In this document: in pieces, positions 54,812 through 63,297 of the stretch
Layout of the letters: every line of letters begins with the position of its first letter
Position numbering within the stretch: the stretch's first letter is position 1
NCBI GenBank assembly: GCA_016715195.1
Contig: JADKBB010000006.1
Location: 76,768 to 140,767, forward strand
Length of the DNA: 64,000 bases
Direction of reading: 5' to 3'
Source of the DNA: Candidatus Villigracilis proximus
GTDB taxonomy: Bacteria; Chloroflexota; Anaerolineae; Anaerolineales; Villigracilaceae
Translations under genes and position numbers: made by a program
Notes under the pieces: generated by a model
Told to the model about the DNA's origin: nothing
The model's input: only the letters and a program-made list of their open reading frames with translations
Databases searched by the model: none

Positions 54812-55483
54812 ATGAAATCCATAACTTCTTTTGTACTCGCAATTATTTTTACTTTTTTTGGCTTTATGAAGGTCAATGCGCAAACCGCAGAGACGATCTG
54901 GCTGACTGCCAGCACGACTGCATTCAAAACTGGAGAAACCGTTATTGTGACGGTGAACTCTATTTCCTCCACGCCGGTGCAGGGATTTACTTTTCAGATC
55001 CGCTATGACCCGGCCTGTTTGCAGCCGGTGAATGCCACCACTCCCATTGTTGGCATGAATGGATTGTCCCTTCCTCAAACGGTTGGTTTGGTGGATGCTT
55101 CCTTCGCGAGCACAACCCCTCAAACGGCAAACGGTGTATTGGCTGAAGTGAGATTCGTTACTCTTTCAGGATGCCAGACCAATCTCACGTTAGAGAGCGC
55201 CGCGCTCGCCATTCGCAATGAATCGGGATTTGCTGCTCCGCTTGCAGGTGTGACCATAGGCGAAAAAAATGTCGCTTTGAATATTGACAAGGCGCAGGGG
55301 ACTTCTGACTCCCAGCCCGTATCAGGCACGCCGCTTTTGCTTGCTCCTGAGCCGAGTTCAACCTCCACCGACCCGATAATTCCCAGCCGGACAATTGCCT
55401 TGCTTGTGGCAGGGATTGGGATCGGGGGCGCCATTATTGTCGCTGTTAAATTTTTTAGACCCGTCCAGGAAAAAAACAAGTGA
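54812..55483 (+). CDS. Membrane-anchored cohesin-like domain protein
   Basis: 223 residues. Signal peptide to about residue 22, then one cohesin-like domain (about 25-160): STTAFKTGETVIVTVNSIS, GFTFQIRYDPACLQP and GVLAEVRFVTLSG match the opening strands and YDP turn of cohesins. Next are a Ser/Pro linker (APEPSSTSTDPIIPS), a membrane helix (TIALLVAGIGIGGAIIVAV) and a short basic tail, so the domain faces outward on an anchor. It lies between two dockerin-bearing proteins and could tether them to the cell. The start at 54812 has GGGAG upstream. Confidence 0.8.
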   Translation: MKSITSFVLAIIFTFFGFMKVNAQTAETIWLTASTTAFKTGETVIVTVNSISSTPVQGFTFQIRYDPACLQPVNATTPIVGMNGLSLPQTVGLVDASFASTTPQTANGVLAEVRFVTLSGCQTNLTLESAALAIRNESGFAAPLAGVTIGEKNVALNIDKAQGTSDSQPVSGTPLLLAPEPSSTSTDPIIPSRTIALLVAGIGIGGAIIVAVKFFRPVQEKNK

Positions 55484-55543
55484 TATGTTGCGCCTTATCA
55501 GGTTTGTCTCTTTTGATGTGGCGCTTCGTTGTGTGAGGAAAAC

Positions 55544-57391
55544 ATGATCGTAAGATATAAACAGGCATTTCAGATTATTGTTTTATTTGCGTTGCTCACT
55601 TCGCTGATGCCGGGGAGCGTTAGCGCGCTTGCTGTGGCGACTCCGCCTGTAGACATGTTTCAATGGCCCTGGCAACAGGGGGAAGCATGGATCGCCATGG
55701 ACGGATTCGACAATGGCACGCGGCGGCTTCCCTCCAGCCCGCATAATTATAAAATTGGCGGCGCAGTGGATTTTGCCCCGCATGTTAATATGAAGATCGG
55801 AGAGGATACTTCTAATTTCTGGGTGACTGCTGCCGCGGCTGGAACGATCATTGAAAAATCAACCTGCCACGTAAAAATAGATCATGGCAATGGTTGGATC
55901 ACAGAATATTGGCATCTGGATAATCTTCAGGTGGCATTTGGCGCTGCTGTTTATCGAAATCAACGTTTGGGTGTGATCGCTGATAGCAAGTATCAAAAAG
56001 TATGCACGGGCAATGAATATCCGGGTCCGCATTTGCATTTTGTGATGCGCCCAAAAATGAAGGAAACAATTTTTTCAGGCTGGATCATTAATTACAATGT
56101 AGTCACGAACAAAACAACTTTTACAAAGGCCGGGCAGACTCTCGGTTCCTACGTTCCCATTTTGAATGTGCCTAATCTTCAAATTGTTTTGCGTGATCCA
56201 ATTACCTGGGACATAGTTTATAAAGGCAGTGTGGATGCGTATCGTTATGAGCGCTGGCCGTTTCAATTAAGTGAGCCGACTAAATTTACTGTGACTGCCA
56301 CGGCAACCACAAGCGGACTATCCCCTGTAGTTGTTTTGTTGGATGCAAATGGAAATGAAATTTCTCGCGCTTCCAATATTTTGACAAGCACTCAGCCCGC
56401 CGGAAATTACTTTGTTCAGATCCAACCTGAAGCTGGAAATGGTTTCTATAATTTGCTGCTGCATAAGGAAGATATTTCGGAACCAACCCCAACGCCTTTG
56501 CCAACCGAACCTTCTGTATCCACAGTTGTGATCCCGACCAGTATTAATGCGGGTGAGACCGTATCTGCCGCTGTGAATTTGAATAACATTCCTGTTGATG
56601 GATATACCAGTACTGAATTCACTTGTACTTATAACCCTGTCCTGGTTGGGGTGAGCAATATTGTTGTTGCGGGACTCTTTGGCACAGACCCGGTGACTGC
56701 GATCAATGGTCCGCAGAATGGGACTTTCATTGTCGCAATCGCGGGGAGTAATGGCAATCGGGCAACAGTCAGCGGGACGGCGTTTACGTTTGGGGTTACT
56801 GGCTTGCAGGATGGTGAGACCACGCTCAAATGTACAGCGCGTATTTCAAAAGGTGACAAGGTACTTTCTGATATTTTGTCGATTGGAGATAGTTTGACCG
56901 TTGTGGGAAATATGTCCACGGCCCCTACACTGATACCAGTCACACCTACACCGATTTCTACGCAGAATCCCAATCCTTCGCCGCCAACGATTGCAGGACA
57001 GGTTCTTGCGAGTAAGCCCGTGACTGTCAGCTTGTATAACGCGGATAATTCACTCGCTGCGTCTGTTGCTGCCAACCCGGATGGGACATTTAACCTGGTT
57101 ACTTCCGCTGGAACATACACGGTTATTGCCACTGCAGATGGATTTCTCAATGCACAGGGTTCTGCAACACTGACGGTGGGGAATGTTGTCACCATGCCGG
57201 TTGTCAGCTTGATCGCCGGTGACATTGATGGGAATGGAGTGATCGATCAGTATGATGCGCTGACCGTTGGGATGAGTTATAACACCGCGCTTCCCGCTTC
57301 AGCTGATTTGAATGCTGACGGTGTGATCAATGTGCTTGATCTTGAAATTCTTGCACGCAACTACCGAAGATCGGGTGCGCTTGCCTGGTAA
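55544..57391 (+). CDS. Secreted M23-like protein with PPC-like, cohesin-like and dockerin-like domains
   Basis: 615 residues. Signal peptide to about residue 32. An M23/LytM-like domain (about 40-200) keeps HxH in GPHLHFVM and an Asp in GGAVDFAP, but the first His lies eight residues before the Asp (SPHNYKIGG) rather than three, so zinc binding needs care. The remaining 400 residues repeat the domain order of the 53502 gene: PPC-like, cohesin-like (INAGETVSAAVNLNNIP), regulatory-like repeat, and dockerin (GDIDGNGVIDQYDA and DLNADGVINVLDLE). Clear paralogy points to duplication. GAGG precedes the ATG at 55544. Confidence 0.82.
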   Translation: MIVRYKQAFQIIVLFALLTSLMPGSVSALAVATPPVDMFQWPWQQGEAWIAMDGFDNGTRRLPSSPHNYKIGGAVDFAPHVNMKIGEDTSNFWVTAAAAGTIIEKSTCHVKIDHGNGWITEYWHLDNLQVAFGAAVYRNQRLGVIADSKYQKVCTGNEYPGPHLHFVMRPKMKETIFSGWIINYNVVTNKTTFTKAGQTLGSYVPILNVPNLQIVLRDPITWDIVYKGSVDAYRYERWPFQLSEPTKFTVTATATTSGLSPVVVLLDANGNEISRASNILTSTQPAGNYFVQIQPEAGNGFYNLLLHKEDISEPTPTPLPTEPSVSTVVIPTSINAGETVSAAVNLNNIPVDGYTSTEFTCTYNPVLVGVSNIVVAGLFGTDPVTAINGPQNGTFIVAIAGSNGNRATVSGTAFTFGVTGLQDGETTLKCTARISKGDKVLSDILSIGDSLTVVGNMSTAPTLIPVTPTPISTQNPNPSPPTIAGQVLASKPVTVSLYNADNSLAASVAANPDGTFNLVTSAGTYTVIATADGFLNAQGSATLTVGNVVTMPVVSLIAGDIDGNGVIDQYDALTVGMSYNTALPASADLNADGVINVLDLEILARNYRRSGALAW

Positions 57392-57416
57392 TGGAATTGT
57401 GCGCTTTGGAAAAATA

Positions 57417-57455
57417 AAAAAGGCAGTCACTTATTTTTATAGTGACTGCCTTTTA
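57417..57455. terminator. Bidirectional terminator after the dockerin cluster
   Basis: AGGCAGTCACT and AGTGACTGCCT form an 11-bp perfect stem around TATTTTTAT, with A-rich and T-rich flanks on either side. Confidence 0.88.
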
Positions 57456-57459
57456 CTAA

Positions 57460-57581
57460 CTGATGTTACGCAGTAAACAATCCCGTAGGGATGGCATGAC
57501 ACCCCTTCGGGGTTGGATGAATTTTTGCGTTGATTCTAGAATCATTTCACTCCTTCGGAGTGTGCTGTGTAAGGTGAGTTA
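57460..57581 (-). repeat. Dispersed multi-hairpin element, short copy
   Basis: 122 nt, nearly the reverse complement of 30810-30980 minus an internal 45-50 nt. The palindromic units are retained (ATCCCGTAGGGAT-like, ACCCCTTCGGGGT, TGATTCTAGAATCA, ACTCCTTCGGAGT). The end TAACTCACC abuts the stop codon of the following minus-strand gene. Confidence 0.88.
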
Positions 57582-58403
57582 CTAAAATGCGATCTCGCCG
57601 ATCTGTTCAAAGTTGATGTCGAATAATTCTTCAGCTTCGGTTTCAAGCTCGGCATCGGCGGCGTCTCCGGCGCGGATGCCGCGGTTGCAGTAGGATCTAT
57701 AAGGGCAGTAATTGCATTTCGAGACTTCATCAGTGAGCGGGAAGTGTGATGCGGTTTTTATTTCCTCCGCGATCTTTGTGAGCGCATCCCAATCCCGTTT
57801 GAATTGATCTGCTGTATAAATAAATCGCGCGGGCTCGGTGGGGAAGTCTGCGAACCAGTAGATCATTTCGATCTGCTCCGGCGCAAAAGGTTGACCGTGA
57901 TTAAGATGCGCACCGGCCTGTGCCAGAATTGCGCGGTAAACACGCGTCTGCCAGCGGATTTGCAGCCACTCATTCTTCGGGCGCTTGCGATAGGTTTTCC
58001 AATCGTAGATCGTGACCTTGTCCTTGCTGACTGCGATCAGATCATATTTCGCAAGCAGACGGAAATTTCCGAGCGGCGCGGAGAGGGAGATTTCAGGATA
58101 CAAGCCCGATAAATTCTTTAACGGTTGCAGATCTCTGGCAATTAAATAATTTCCCCACCACCTTTGCAGGTTTTCAGTGTTGGCTAATTTGTTGATCTGC
58201 ACGGCAGGGATGCCGATCAAATGCTGCTGCACGAGACGATGAAAATATTCGCCTTCCTTTTGATGCTTTTCGTTTTCAAGCGCGGGTTCGGTTTCAATGG
58301 CGGGATAGGCCAGCCGTTGCAGATAGCGCAATTCAAAGCGGCGCGGACAGTCGTGATAGTCTTGTAAAGAAGATTGGCTGAGAGAGGTCAATTGTTCAGG
58401 CAT
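57582..58403 (-). CDS. PD-(D/E)XK nuclease family protein with Fe-S-type cysteines
   Basis: 273 residues resembling the RecB-type nuclease domain of AddB and Cas4. SSLQDYHDCPRRFELRYLQRL opens the domain with the first Cys. The active site is YDLIAVSKDKVTIYDWKT (Asp ... DWK), then the QxxxY helix WQTRVYRAILAQ. The C-terminal CNYCPYRSYC gives three more Cys, the arrangement that holds a 4Fe-4S cluster in AddB-like nucleases. It is a stand-alone domain without helicase or cas genes. Divergent from the NYN gene. Confidence 0.83.
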   Translation of the reverse strand: MPEQLTSLSQSSLQDYHDCPRRFELRYLQRLAYPAIETEPALENEKHQKEGEYFHRLVQQHLIGIPAVQINKLANTENLQRWWGNYLIARDLQPLKNLSGLYPEISLSAPLGNFRLLAKYDLIAVSKDKVTIYDWKTYRKRPKNEWLQIRWQTRVYRAILAQAGAHLNHGQPFAPEQIEMIYWFADFPTEPARFIYTADQFKRDWDALTKIAEEIKTASHFPLTDEVSKCNYCPYRSYCNRGIRAGDAADAELETEAEELFDINFEQIGEIAF

Positions 58404-58434
58404 GTTCCTATTTTGCCACAGAATGATTTGCCTA

Positions 58435-58443
58435 TGCTATACT
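58435..58443 (+). promoter_or_regulatory. Extended -10 element of the NYN gene
   Basis: TGC followed by TATACT, 22 nt before the ATG at 58465. The same TATGCTATACTT string precedes the ACT-domain gene at 61446-61457. Confidence 0.5.
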
Positions 58444-58464
58444 TTTGAAAAATTGGGAGACCCG

Positions 58465-59505
58465 ATGGGACAGGATACTCAAGTAGCAGTTTTCATAGAT
58501 TACGACAATATTGAAATGAGTGTGGAAGATGCGCTCGGCAAAGGCGCGGATGTAGACTGGTCAAAGGTGCTGCAAAACGCCACACAACTGGGACGTGTGG
58601 TTTTGCGCCGCGCCTATGCAGATTGGGCTGAAGCCGCCAGCAAACAACGTTTGCTGCTCGGCCTCGGCGTGGAGTTGATCCACGTCAACAGCCGGCGCGG
58701 AAAGAATGCTGCCGATATTCGCATTGTGATCGATGCGCTCGAATTGCTTTACAACGAACAAAATTCATTCACTCATGTTCTGCTTGTTTCGGGCGATGGT
58801 GACTTTACTGAATTGGTTCATCGTTTGCGTTCGCACGGAAAAAATGTGATCGGCATGGGCGTCAGCGGTACGAGCGCGGAATATCTGGTCAATGCCTGCG
58901 ATAAATTTATTTATTATGATAAATTGCCGGGTGTCAGCAAGGTTAAAAAGAATCAAAACCAAAATCCGCCTGCGCCAAAACAGCAGAATAATAATTCCGC
59001 GCGCCCGAGTTTGCCGATGGCAACCACGCCTGAAGGCAAGCTTGAACAATATCTTAATTTACTCAACACGCACAAGATACGAATGTCTCCGGCGGTTCAA
59101 CGTCCGCTGGTCATTTATAAAATGTACGAGGTTGTTAAAAATAATCCTGAAATTTCCTTTAATCAATTAAAGGAAACCACCGAAGCCTATTTTGAAACAG
59201 CAAGTCCCAAAGTGGATGCGCAACTCGTGCTTGATACAGCGCACCAACTCTTTCACACGTTTTGCTTCGTGTTTGACAGCGACACAACCGAACGGATTTG
59301 GAATCGCAAAATGTGGCTGCCTGAAACTGTACACAGTGCGGCAGACCTGCTCGATCTGTGTGATAGCAAGATTTTGCAGTTGTTGATCGCTGACCTCGGC
59401 TCGCCCGACAAACTCGATAAGGAAGTCGCGGCTCGTTTGCTCTATGGCAGTGTGCGCAACCCGAAGGTCTTGGATCACATCGCAAGTTTGATCACAATGG
59501 AATAA
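58465..59505 (+). CDS. NYN domain protein (LabA/DUF88-like)
   Basis: 346 residues. The N-terminal PIN-like NYN ribonuclease domain (about 1-150) has conserved acids in AVFIDYDNIE, KNAADIRIVIDAL and VSGDGDFTELVHRL. A low-complexity Asn/Gln/Pro linker (QNQNPPAPKQQNNNS) leads to an all-helical C-terminal domain of about 150 residues, which I do not recognise. The start is the ATG at 58465 behind GGGAGA. Family members are thought to cut RNA; this one's target is unknown. Confidence 0.85.
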   Translation: MGQDTQVAVFIDYDNIEMSVEDALGKGADVDWSKVLQNATQLGRVVLRRAYADWAEAASKQRLLLGLGVELIHVNSRRGKNAADIRIVIDALELLYNEQNSFTHVLLVSGDGDFTELVHRLRSHGKNVIGMGVSGTSAEYLVNACDKFIYYDKLPGVSKVKKNQNQNPPAPKQQNNNSARPSLPMATTPEGKLEQYLNLLNTHKIRMSPAVQRPLVIYKMYEVVKNNPEISFNQLKETTEAYFETASPKVDAQLVLDTAHQLFHTFCFVFDSDTTERIWNRKMWLPETVHSAADLLDLCDSKILQLLIADLGSPDKLDKEVAARLLYGSVRNPKVLDHIASLITME

Positions 59506-59581
59506 AAAAACATCCGAGCGGGTGACGAGCGGTTCTTGAGGAACGCAGCCGAAGGATGTATATAATTTCATAAATTTCAGT

Positions 59582-59587
59582 TATAAT
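59582..59587 (+). promoter_or_regulatory. -10 element of the ABC-F leader transcript
   Basis: TATAAT ending 7 nt before the ATG of the leader peptide. A second AT-rich hexamer (TATAAT at 59561-59566) is nearby. The leader peptide would be translated from a leaderless end. Confidence 0.5.
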
Positions 59588-59594
59588 CGCGGAC

Positions 59595-59672
59595 ATGATT
59601 TACGATTTCAGTTCAGGCAAATCCCCCCTTATTATTGGCGTGCGTGGCTTTATCTTCGCAGGGCTTCCTTGA
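59595..59672 (+). CDS. Leader peptide upstream of ABC-F gene
   Basis: A 25-codon frame (MIYDFSSGKSPLIIGVRGFI... ending AGLP, stop TGA at 59670-59672) directly after a consensus -10 element and before a terminator and the ABC-F gene. The order promoter, short frame, terminator, ABC-F gene is that of ribosome-mediated attenuation. The peptide has no known homologue that I recognise. Confidence 0.5.
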   Translation: MIYDFSSGKSPLIIGVRGFIFAGLP

Positions 59673-59710
59673 ATCGCGCCTGCACACTGAAAGAATCCCT
59701 TTAACTTTCT

Positions 59711-59740
59711 CACGCCGCAGGTTGCCCTGCGGTGTTTTTA
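59711..59740 (+). terminator. Leader terminator (possible attenuator) before ABC-F gene
   Basis: CCGCAGG (59715-59721) and CCTGCGG (59726-59732) around TTGC, then GTTTTTATTTAT. It lies between the leader peptide and the ABC-F start, with no gene boundary that needs termination, so it probably regulates. Confidence 0.65.
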
Positions 59741-59800
59741 TTTATAACGTGTGGGCAGCCCAACATTGTCAACTTACCCATACAACGAACGGAAAATAAA

Positions 59801-61425
59801 ATGGTACAAATTCAACTCGCAAACATTACTCTGATCCTCGGCGCAAAGCGCATCTTTGAAAATCTGAATTGGGAAATCCAGGACGGACAAAAGATCGGTC
59901 TCGTTGGCGCAAATGGCGCGGGGAAGTCCTCGCTCTTCAAGATGATCGAAGGGGAATATTCCCCCGAATTGGGCGGATCGATCACCCGCGCCCGCCTCAT
60001 CACAACGGGATACCTGTCACAACAACCCGAGCTTGATCTTACGCTGACGGCTTTTGACGCCGCACTCGCGGGCAATCCGCGTGTGGCCGAGATCCACGCA
60101 GAATTGGAACACGTGGAAAATAGTCTGGGTGATCCAAACGTTTATGGCAATGAGCGCAGACTTCAGCAGGCGCTTGAAGTGCAGCATAAACTTATCGAAG
60201 AATATCACGCCCTCGGCGGTGACTCGTACCCCGGGCGTGTTCGTGAACTACTGCTCGGGCTGGGACTCGCCCAAAGTGAATTGACCAAGCCTCTGTCTGT
60301 ATTAAGCGGCGGACAGAAAAACTGGTCGGGTTGGCGCGCCTGCTTTTAATCCGCCCTGATATTTTGTTGTTGGATGAGCCCGATAATCATCTTGACCTGC
60401 CCGGAAAAATGTTCCTTGAAAAATTGATCCGCGAATACGAAGGGACAGTGGTGCTCATCTCGCATGACCGTTATTTGCTCGATGCCGCCGTTACACATAT
60501 TGCCGAGTTGGAAGATGGTAAATTAACTTTATTTGGCGGCAACTACACAGAGTTTGTACTTGATAAAGAAGAACGTCTGGCGCGGCAGGAAGAGTTATAT
60601 CAAGTGCAGCAGCGCAGCCTGGCACGCATGGAAATGGCGATCAAACGCTATAAAGTATGGGTGCAGTTCAATGATAAATTTGCAACCCGCATCCACGCCA
60701 TGGAAGCACGCATGGAGCGTGTGGACAAAATTGACAGACCAACACTCAACCGCAAACGCATGGAGATGCGCCTGAGCGGCTGGCGCGGTTCGAATAAAGT
60801 TTTGGAACTGGCTGATGTTTCAAAATCGTTCGGCTCCAAACAGGTGTTTTCAAAACTCAATGAAACCATCTGGCACGGTGAACGGGTGGGGTTGATCGGC
60901 GCGAACGGCGCTGGAAAGTCCGTGTTACTGCGCATGGTGCTTGGTCAGGAGCAGCCTGATACGGGAGAGATCAAGATCGGTCCCAGCATCGCCATTGGAC
61001 ATTACGCACAGGAACATGAGACTCTCGATTTCAATCAGACGGTTGTGGACGCTGTCCGCTATGCTGGTGAGATGAGCGAGGGCAGAGCCACTGCTTTTCT
61101 GTTGCATTATCTGTTTACATACAAACAGGTCTCACAAAAGATCAGCGAACTCTCAGGCGGTGAACGCAGCCGCTTGCAATTGGCGCTTGTGGTTTTATCC
61201 GGCGCAAATTTTCTGCTGTTGGATGAACCCACGAATAACCTTGATATCGCTTCTGCCGAAGTCCTGGAACAGGCGCTTGAAGATTTTGAAGGCACGGTGC
61301 TCGTCATCTCGCATGACCGTTATTTCCTTGACCGCACAGTTGAAAGACTGCTGGTCATCGAAGATGGTCAATTGGCTGAGTATCAAGGCGGTTACAGTGA
61401 ATACCTTGAGAAGAAGGATACATAG
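59801..61425 (+). CDS. ABC-F family ATPase, frameshifted
   Basis: About 541 residues with two fused ABC domains and no membrane segments; ABC-F proteins act on the ribosome. First domain: GANGAGKSSLFKM, LSGGQKN, LLLDEPDNHLDLPGK. Second: GANGAGKSVLLRM, LSGGERSRLQLAL, LLLDEPTNNLDIASAE. A basic linker lies between (RMEMAIKRYKVWVQFNDKFA). One missing C near 60320-60322 breaks the frame just after the first signature. The ATG at 59801 begins MVQIQLANITLILG. Subfamily cannot be fixed by eye: it could be a housekeeping factor or an antibiotic-protection type, and the leader favours a regulated role. Confidence 0.87.
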
Positions 61426-61447
61426 CGTTTTTAAGTAAAAAAGCGTA

Positions 61448-61456
61448 TGCTATACT
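61448..61456 (+). promoter_or_regulatory. Extended -10 element of the ACT-domain gene
   Basis: TGC then TATACT, about 40 nt before the ATG at 61497. No -35 hexamer is evident. Confidence 0.45.
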
Positions 61457-61496
61457 TGGTTATATATTTCACAAACTTGTAACAAGGGAGTCTGCC

Positions 61497-62024
61497 ATGC
61501 CAAAAAATATTGTGTTGACCTTAACCGGCCGCGACAAAATTGGGATCGTTGACAGTGTAACGAGTGTGATCGTCAAACGGAGCGGCAATGTAAACGCCAG
61601 TCGTATGACACGCCTTGGCGGTGAATTTGCCATGTTGATGTTGATCGCCCTTCCTGATCAGGAATTTGGCGGTCTCGACCAGGATTTTCAATCCATGCGT
61701 TCGGAAGGCTACCAGATCACCCTTATGCAAACTGAAGATGATTCGAAGAAATATGCGGGCTGGCTGCCTTATGAAATTGAAGTAACAGGCGCAGACCATG
61801 AAGGCATCATTCATGAAATTTCCCATCACCTTGCTTCGCAGGGCATTAATATCGAGAACATGGATACGAGTTCTGCGCCCGCTCCCATGAGTGGAACCCC
61901 GTTATTTACAATGCAGGGCGTCGTCGTTGTACCGCCACAATTGAATTTCAATATGTGGAGTAATGCATTGGAAGAGATCGGCGATAAATTAAACGTGAGT
62001 GTCAAGGTTGGGGTGGTGAAGTAG
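61497..62024 (+). CDS. Tandem ACT-domain protein (GcvR-like)
   Basis: 175 residues made of two ACT domains. The first starts NIVLTLTGRDKIGIVDSVTS; the second YEIEVTGADHEGIIHEISHHL. DKIGIV and DHEGII are the ligand-loop motifs. The layout matches GcvR, the amino-acid-sensing repressor partner of the glycine-cleavage system, and related regulators. No gcv genes are nearby, so a regulatory role in amino-acid metabolism is inference. AAGGGAG precedes the ATG. Confidence 0.85.
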   Translation: MPKNIVLTLTGRDKIGIVDSVTSVIVKRSGNVNASRMTRLGGEFAMLMLIALPDQEFGGLDQDFQSMRSEGYQITLMQTEDDSKKYAGWLPYEIEVTGADHEGIIHEISHHLASQGINIENMDTSSAPAPMSGTPLFTMQGVVVVPPQLNFNMWSNALEEIGDKLNVSVKVGVVK

Positions 62025-62043
62025 GAAAGAAGATTAGGATAGA

Positions 62044-62072
62044 CAAAAGCCCCGCTTCATGCGGGGCTTTTG
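62044..62072. terminator. Bidirectional terminator between ACT gene and ABC-2 permease
   Basis: AAAAGCCCCGC and GCGGGGCTTTT form an 11-bp stem around TTCAT. It suits both convergent genes. Confidence 0.9.
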
Positions 62073-62099
62073 CTTGCTGCTGTCCGATATTTTTTTTCT

Positions 62100-63297
62100 T
62101 CACTCGTAGCGGAATCTCCAAACGCCTACGCTGAAAAAGATCACTGCAAACCCAAGCAGCACTCCCGCTTCGGGCAGGATCTCCATCAACCCGCCGCCGC
62201 GTAGGATGAGGTCTAAAAGTCCCTGCATGGCCCAGGTGGTCGGTAATATTTTGACGATGTTTTGCACAACAGCGGGAAACAATTCCATCGGATACCAGCA
62301 TCCGCCCATGAGTGCCATTACCATGCCCATCATGATACTTAATCCGCTGGCCTGACCTTCAGTCTTGATGAATGTTCCCATGGTGGTGCCGATCGCACCT
62401 GCGGCCAATGTGGCAGCGGTGAGAATGACAAACAAAGCCAAAGGTTCACGTCCCCAGTTGAGTTTCATCACGAAAATGCCAAACAAAATTAATAGTGACA
62501 TTTGCACCAGCGCCATCACGACCTGACCCGCGATCGTACCGAGCAGGTAGGTGGCTTTGCTTGTCGGTGTGGTAAGAATGCGGCGCAGCGTCCCCTGTTG
62601 CCGTTCATAGGCAAATAAGGCGGAGATGCCAAAGAGCGGAATAAAGACCCAGGTAATAAGCTGCCCGGCGGATGTGCTGGCGCGCGGGTCATATTCAATG
62701 CGGTCTGGTGTTGAGCCTTCGATGACCGTTACGCGCTCGGGAGAGTCCGCTTGCATGGTTTGAGCTGCCTTTAAGGCATCATCGAAATATGCCTGACGAT
62801 CTGTTTCAGATTCAAAGGTTCCCTTTTCTTCGGCTATTTTGACTGCTTGATTCGCGGCATTGACGGCGCTGCTAACACTGCGAACTGCAGTCTGTACGGC
62901 GCGCTCGGCGACAGTGGCATTTAAGTTGTTAGGCTGCTGACGGAAATCTATTTGTGCGGTGCCGTCTTGAATGGCTTGCAGGTCCAGCCCTGCGGGGATA
63001 ATTAAGATTACTGTGGCACGGCGTGAGTCAAATTGACTTTCGGCTTCTTCAAGCGTTAATACATCTGGTCTCACTGCTGTTGAGAGTTGTTGACTCGGTG
63101 ATGATATTCTGTGAGACGGTGGTATTGGCCTGATCTACAACAACGAGACGTACGCGGTTATCATCATCGTTGGATGGTGTTCCGCCTGCCAGCAGGAAGG
63201 TGAAGATGAGTGGGAGAATAATAAAGAATATTAACTCTGACGAACTCGCAAAGCGGACGATGGCGTCTTTCCACGCGATGGCAAATATTTTTTTCAT
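62100..63297 (-). CDS. ABC-2 type transporter permease, frameshifted
   Basis: About 398 residues. An N-terminal membrane helix (MKKIFAIAWKDAIVRFASSS then FIILPLIFTFLLAGG) is followed by a large extracytoplasmic domain of about 170 residues with Ala-rich helices. Five or six C-terminal membrane helices have the ABC-2 pattern (ISALFAYERQQGTLRRILTTP; LPTTWAMQGLLDLILRGG). One extra base near 63091-63096 splits the gene after the first 70 residues. Its ATG overlaps the stop of the upstream permease as ATGA. The pair probably forms the membrane part of an exporter; the ATPase gene would lie beyond the window. Confidence 0.85.

Noticed and set aside
57582..58403. Cas4 of a CRISPR system
   Set aside because: The fold and cysteines fit Cas4-like nucleases, but there are no cas genes or repeats in the window.
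59513..59560. Transposon end at ACATCC...GGATGT
   Set aside because: A short inverted pair with a GCAGCCGAA core also seen near 40490; no transposase or target duplication.
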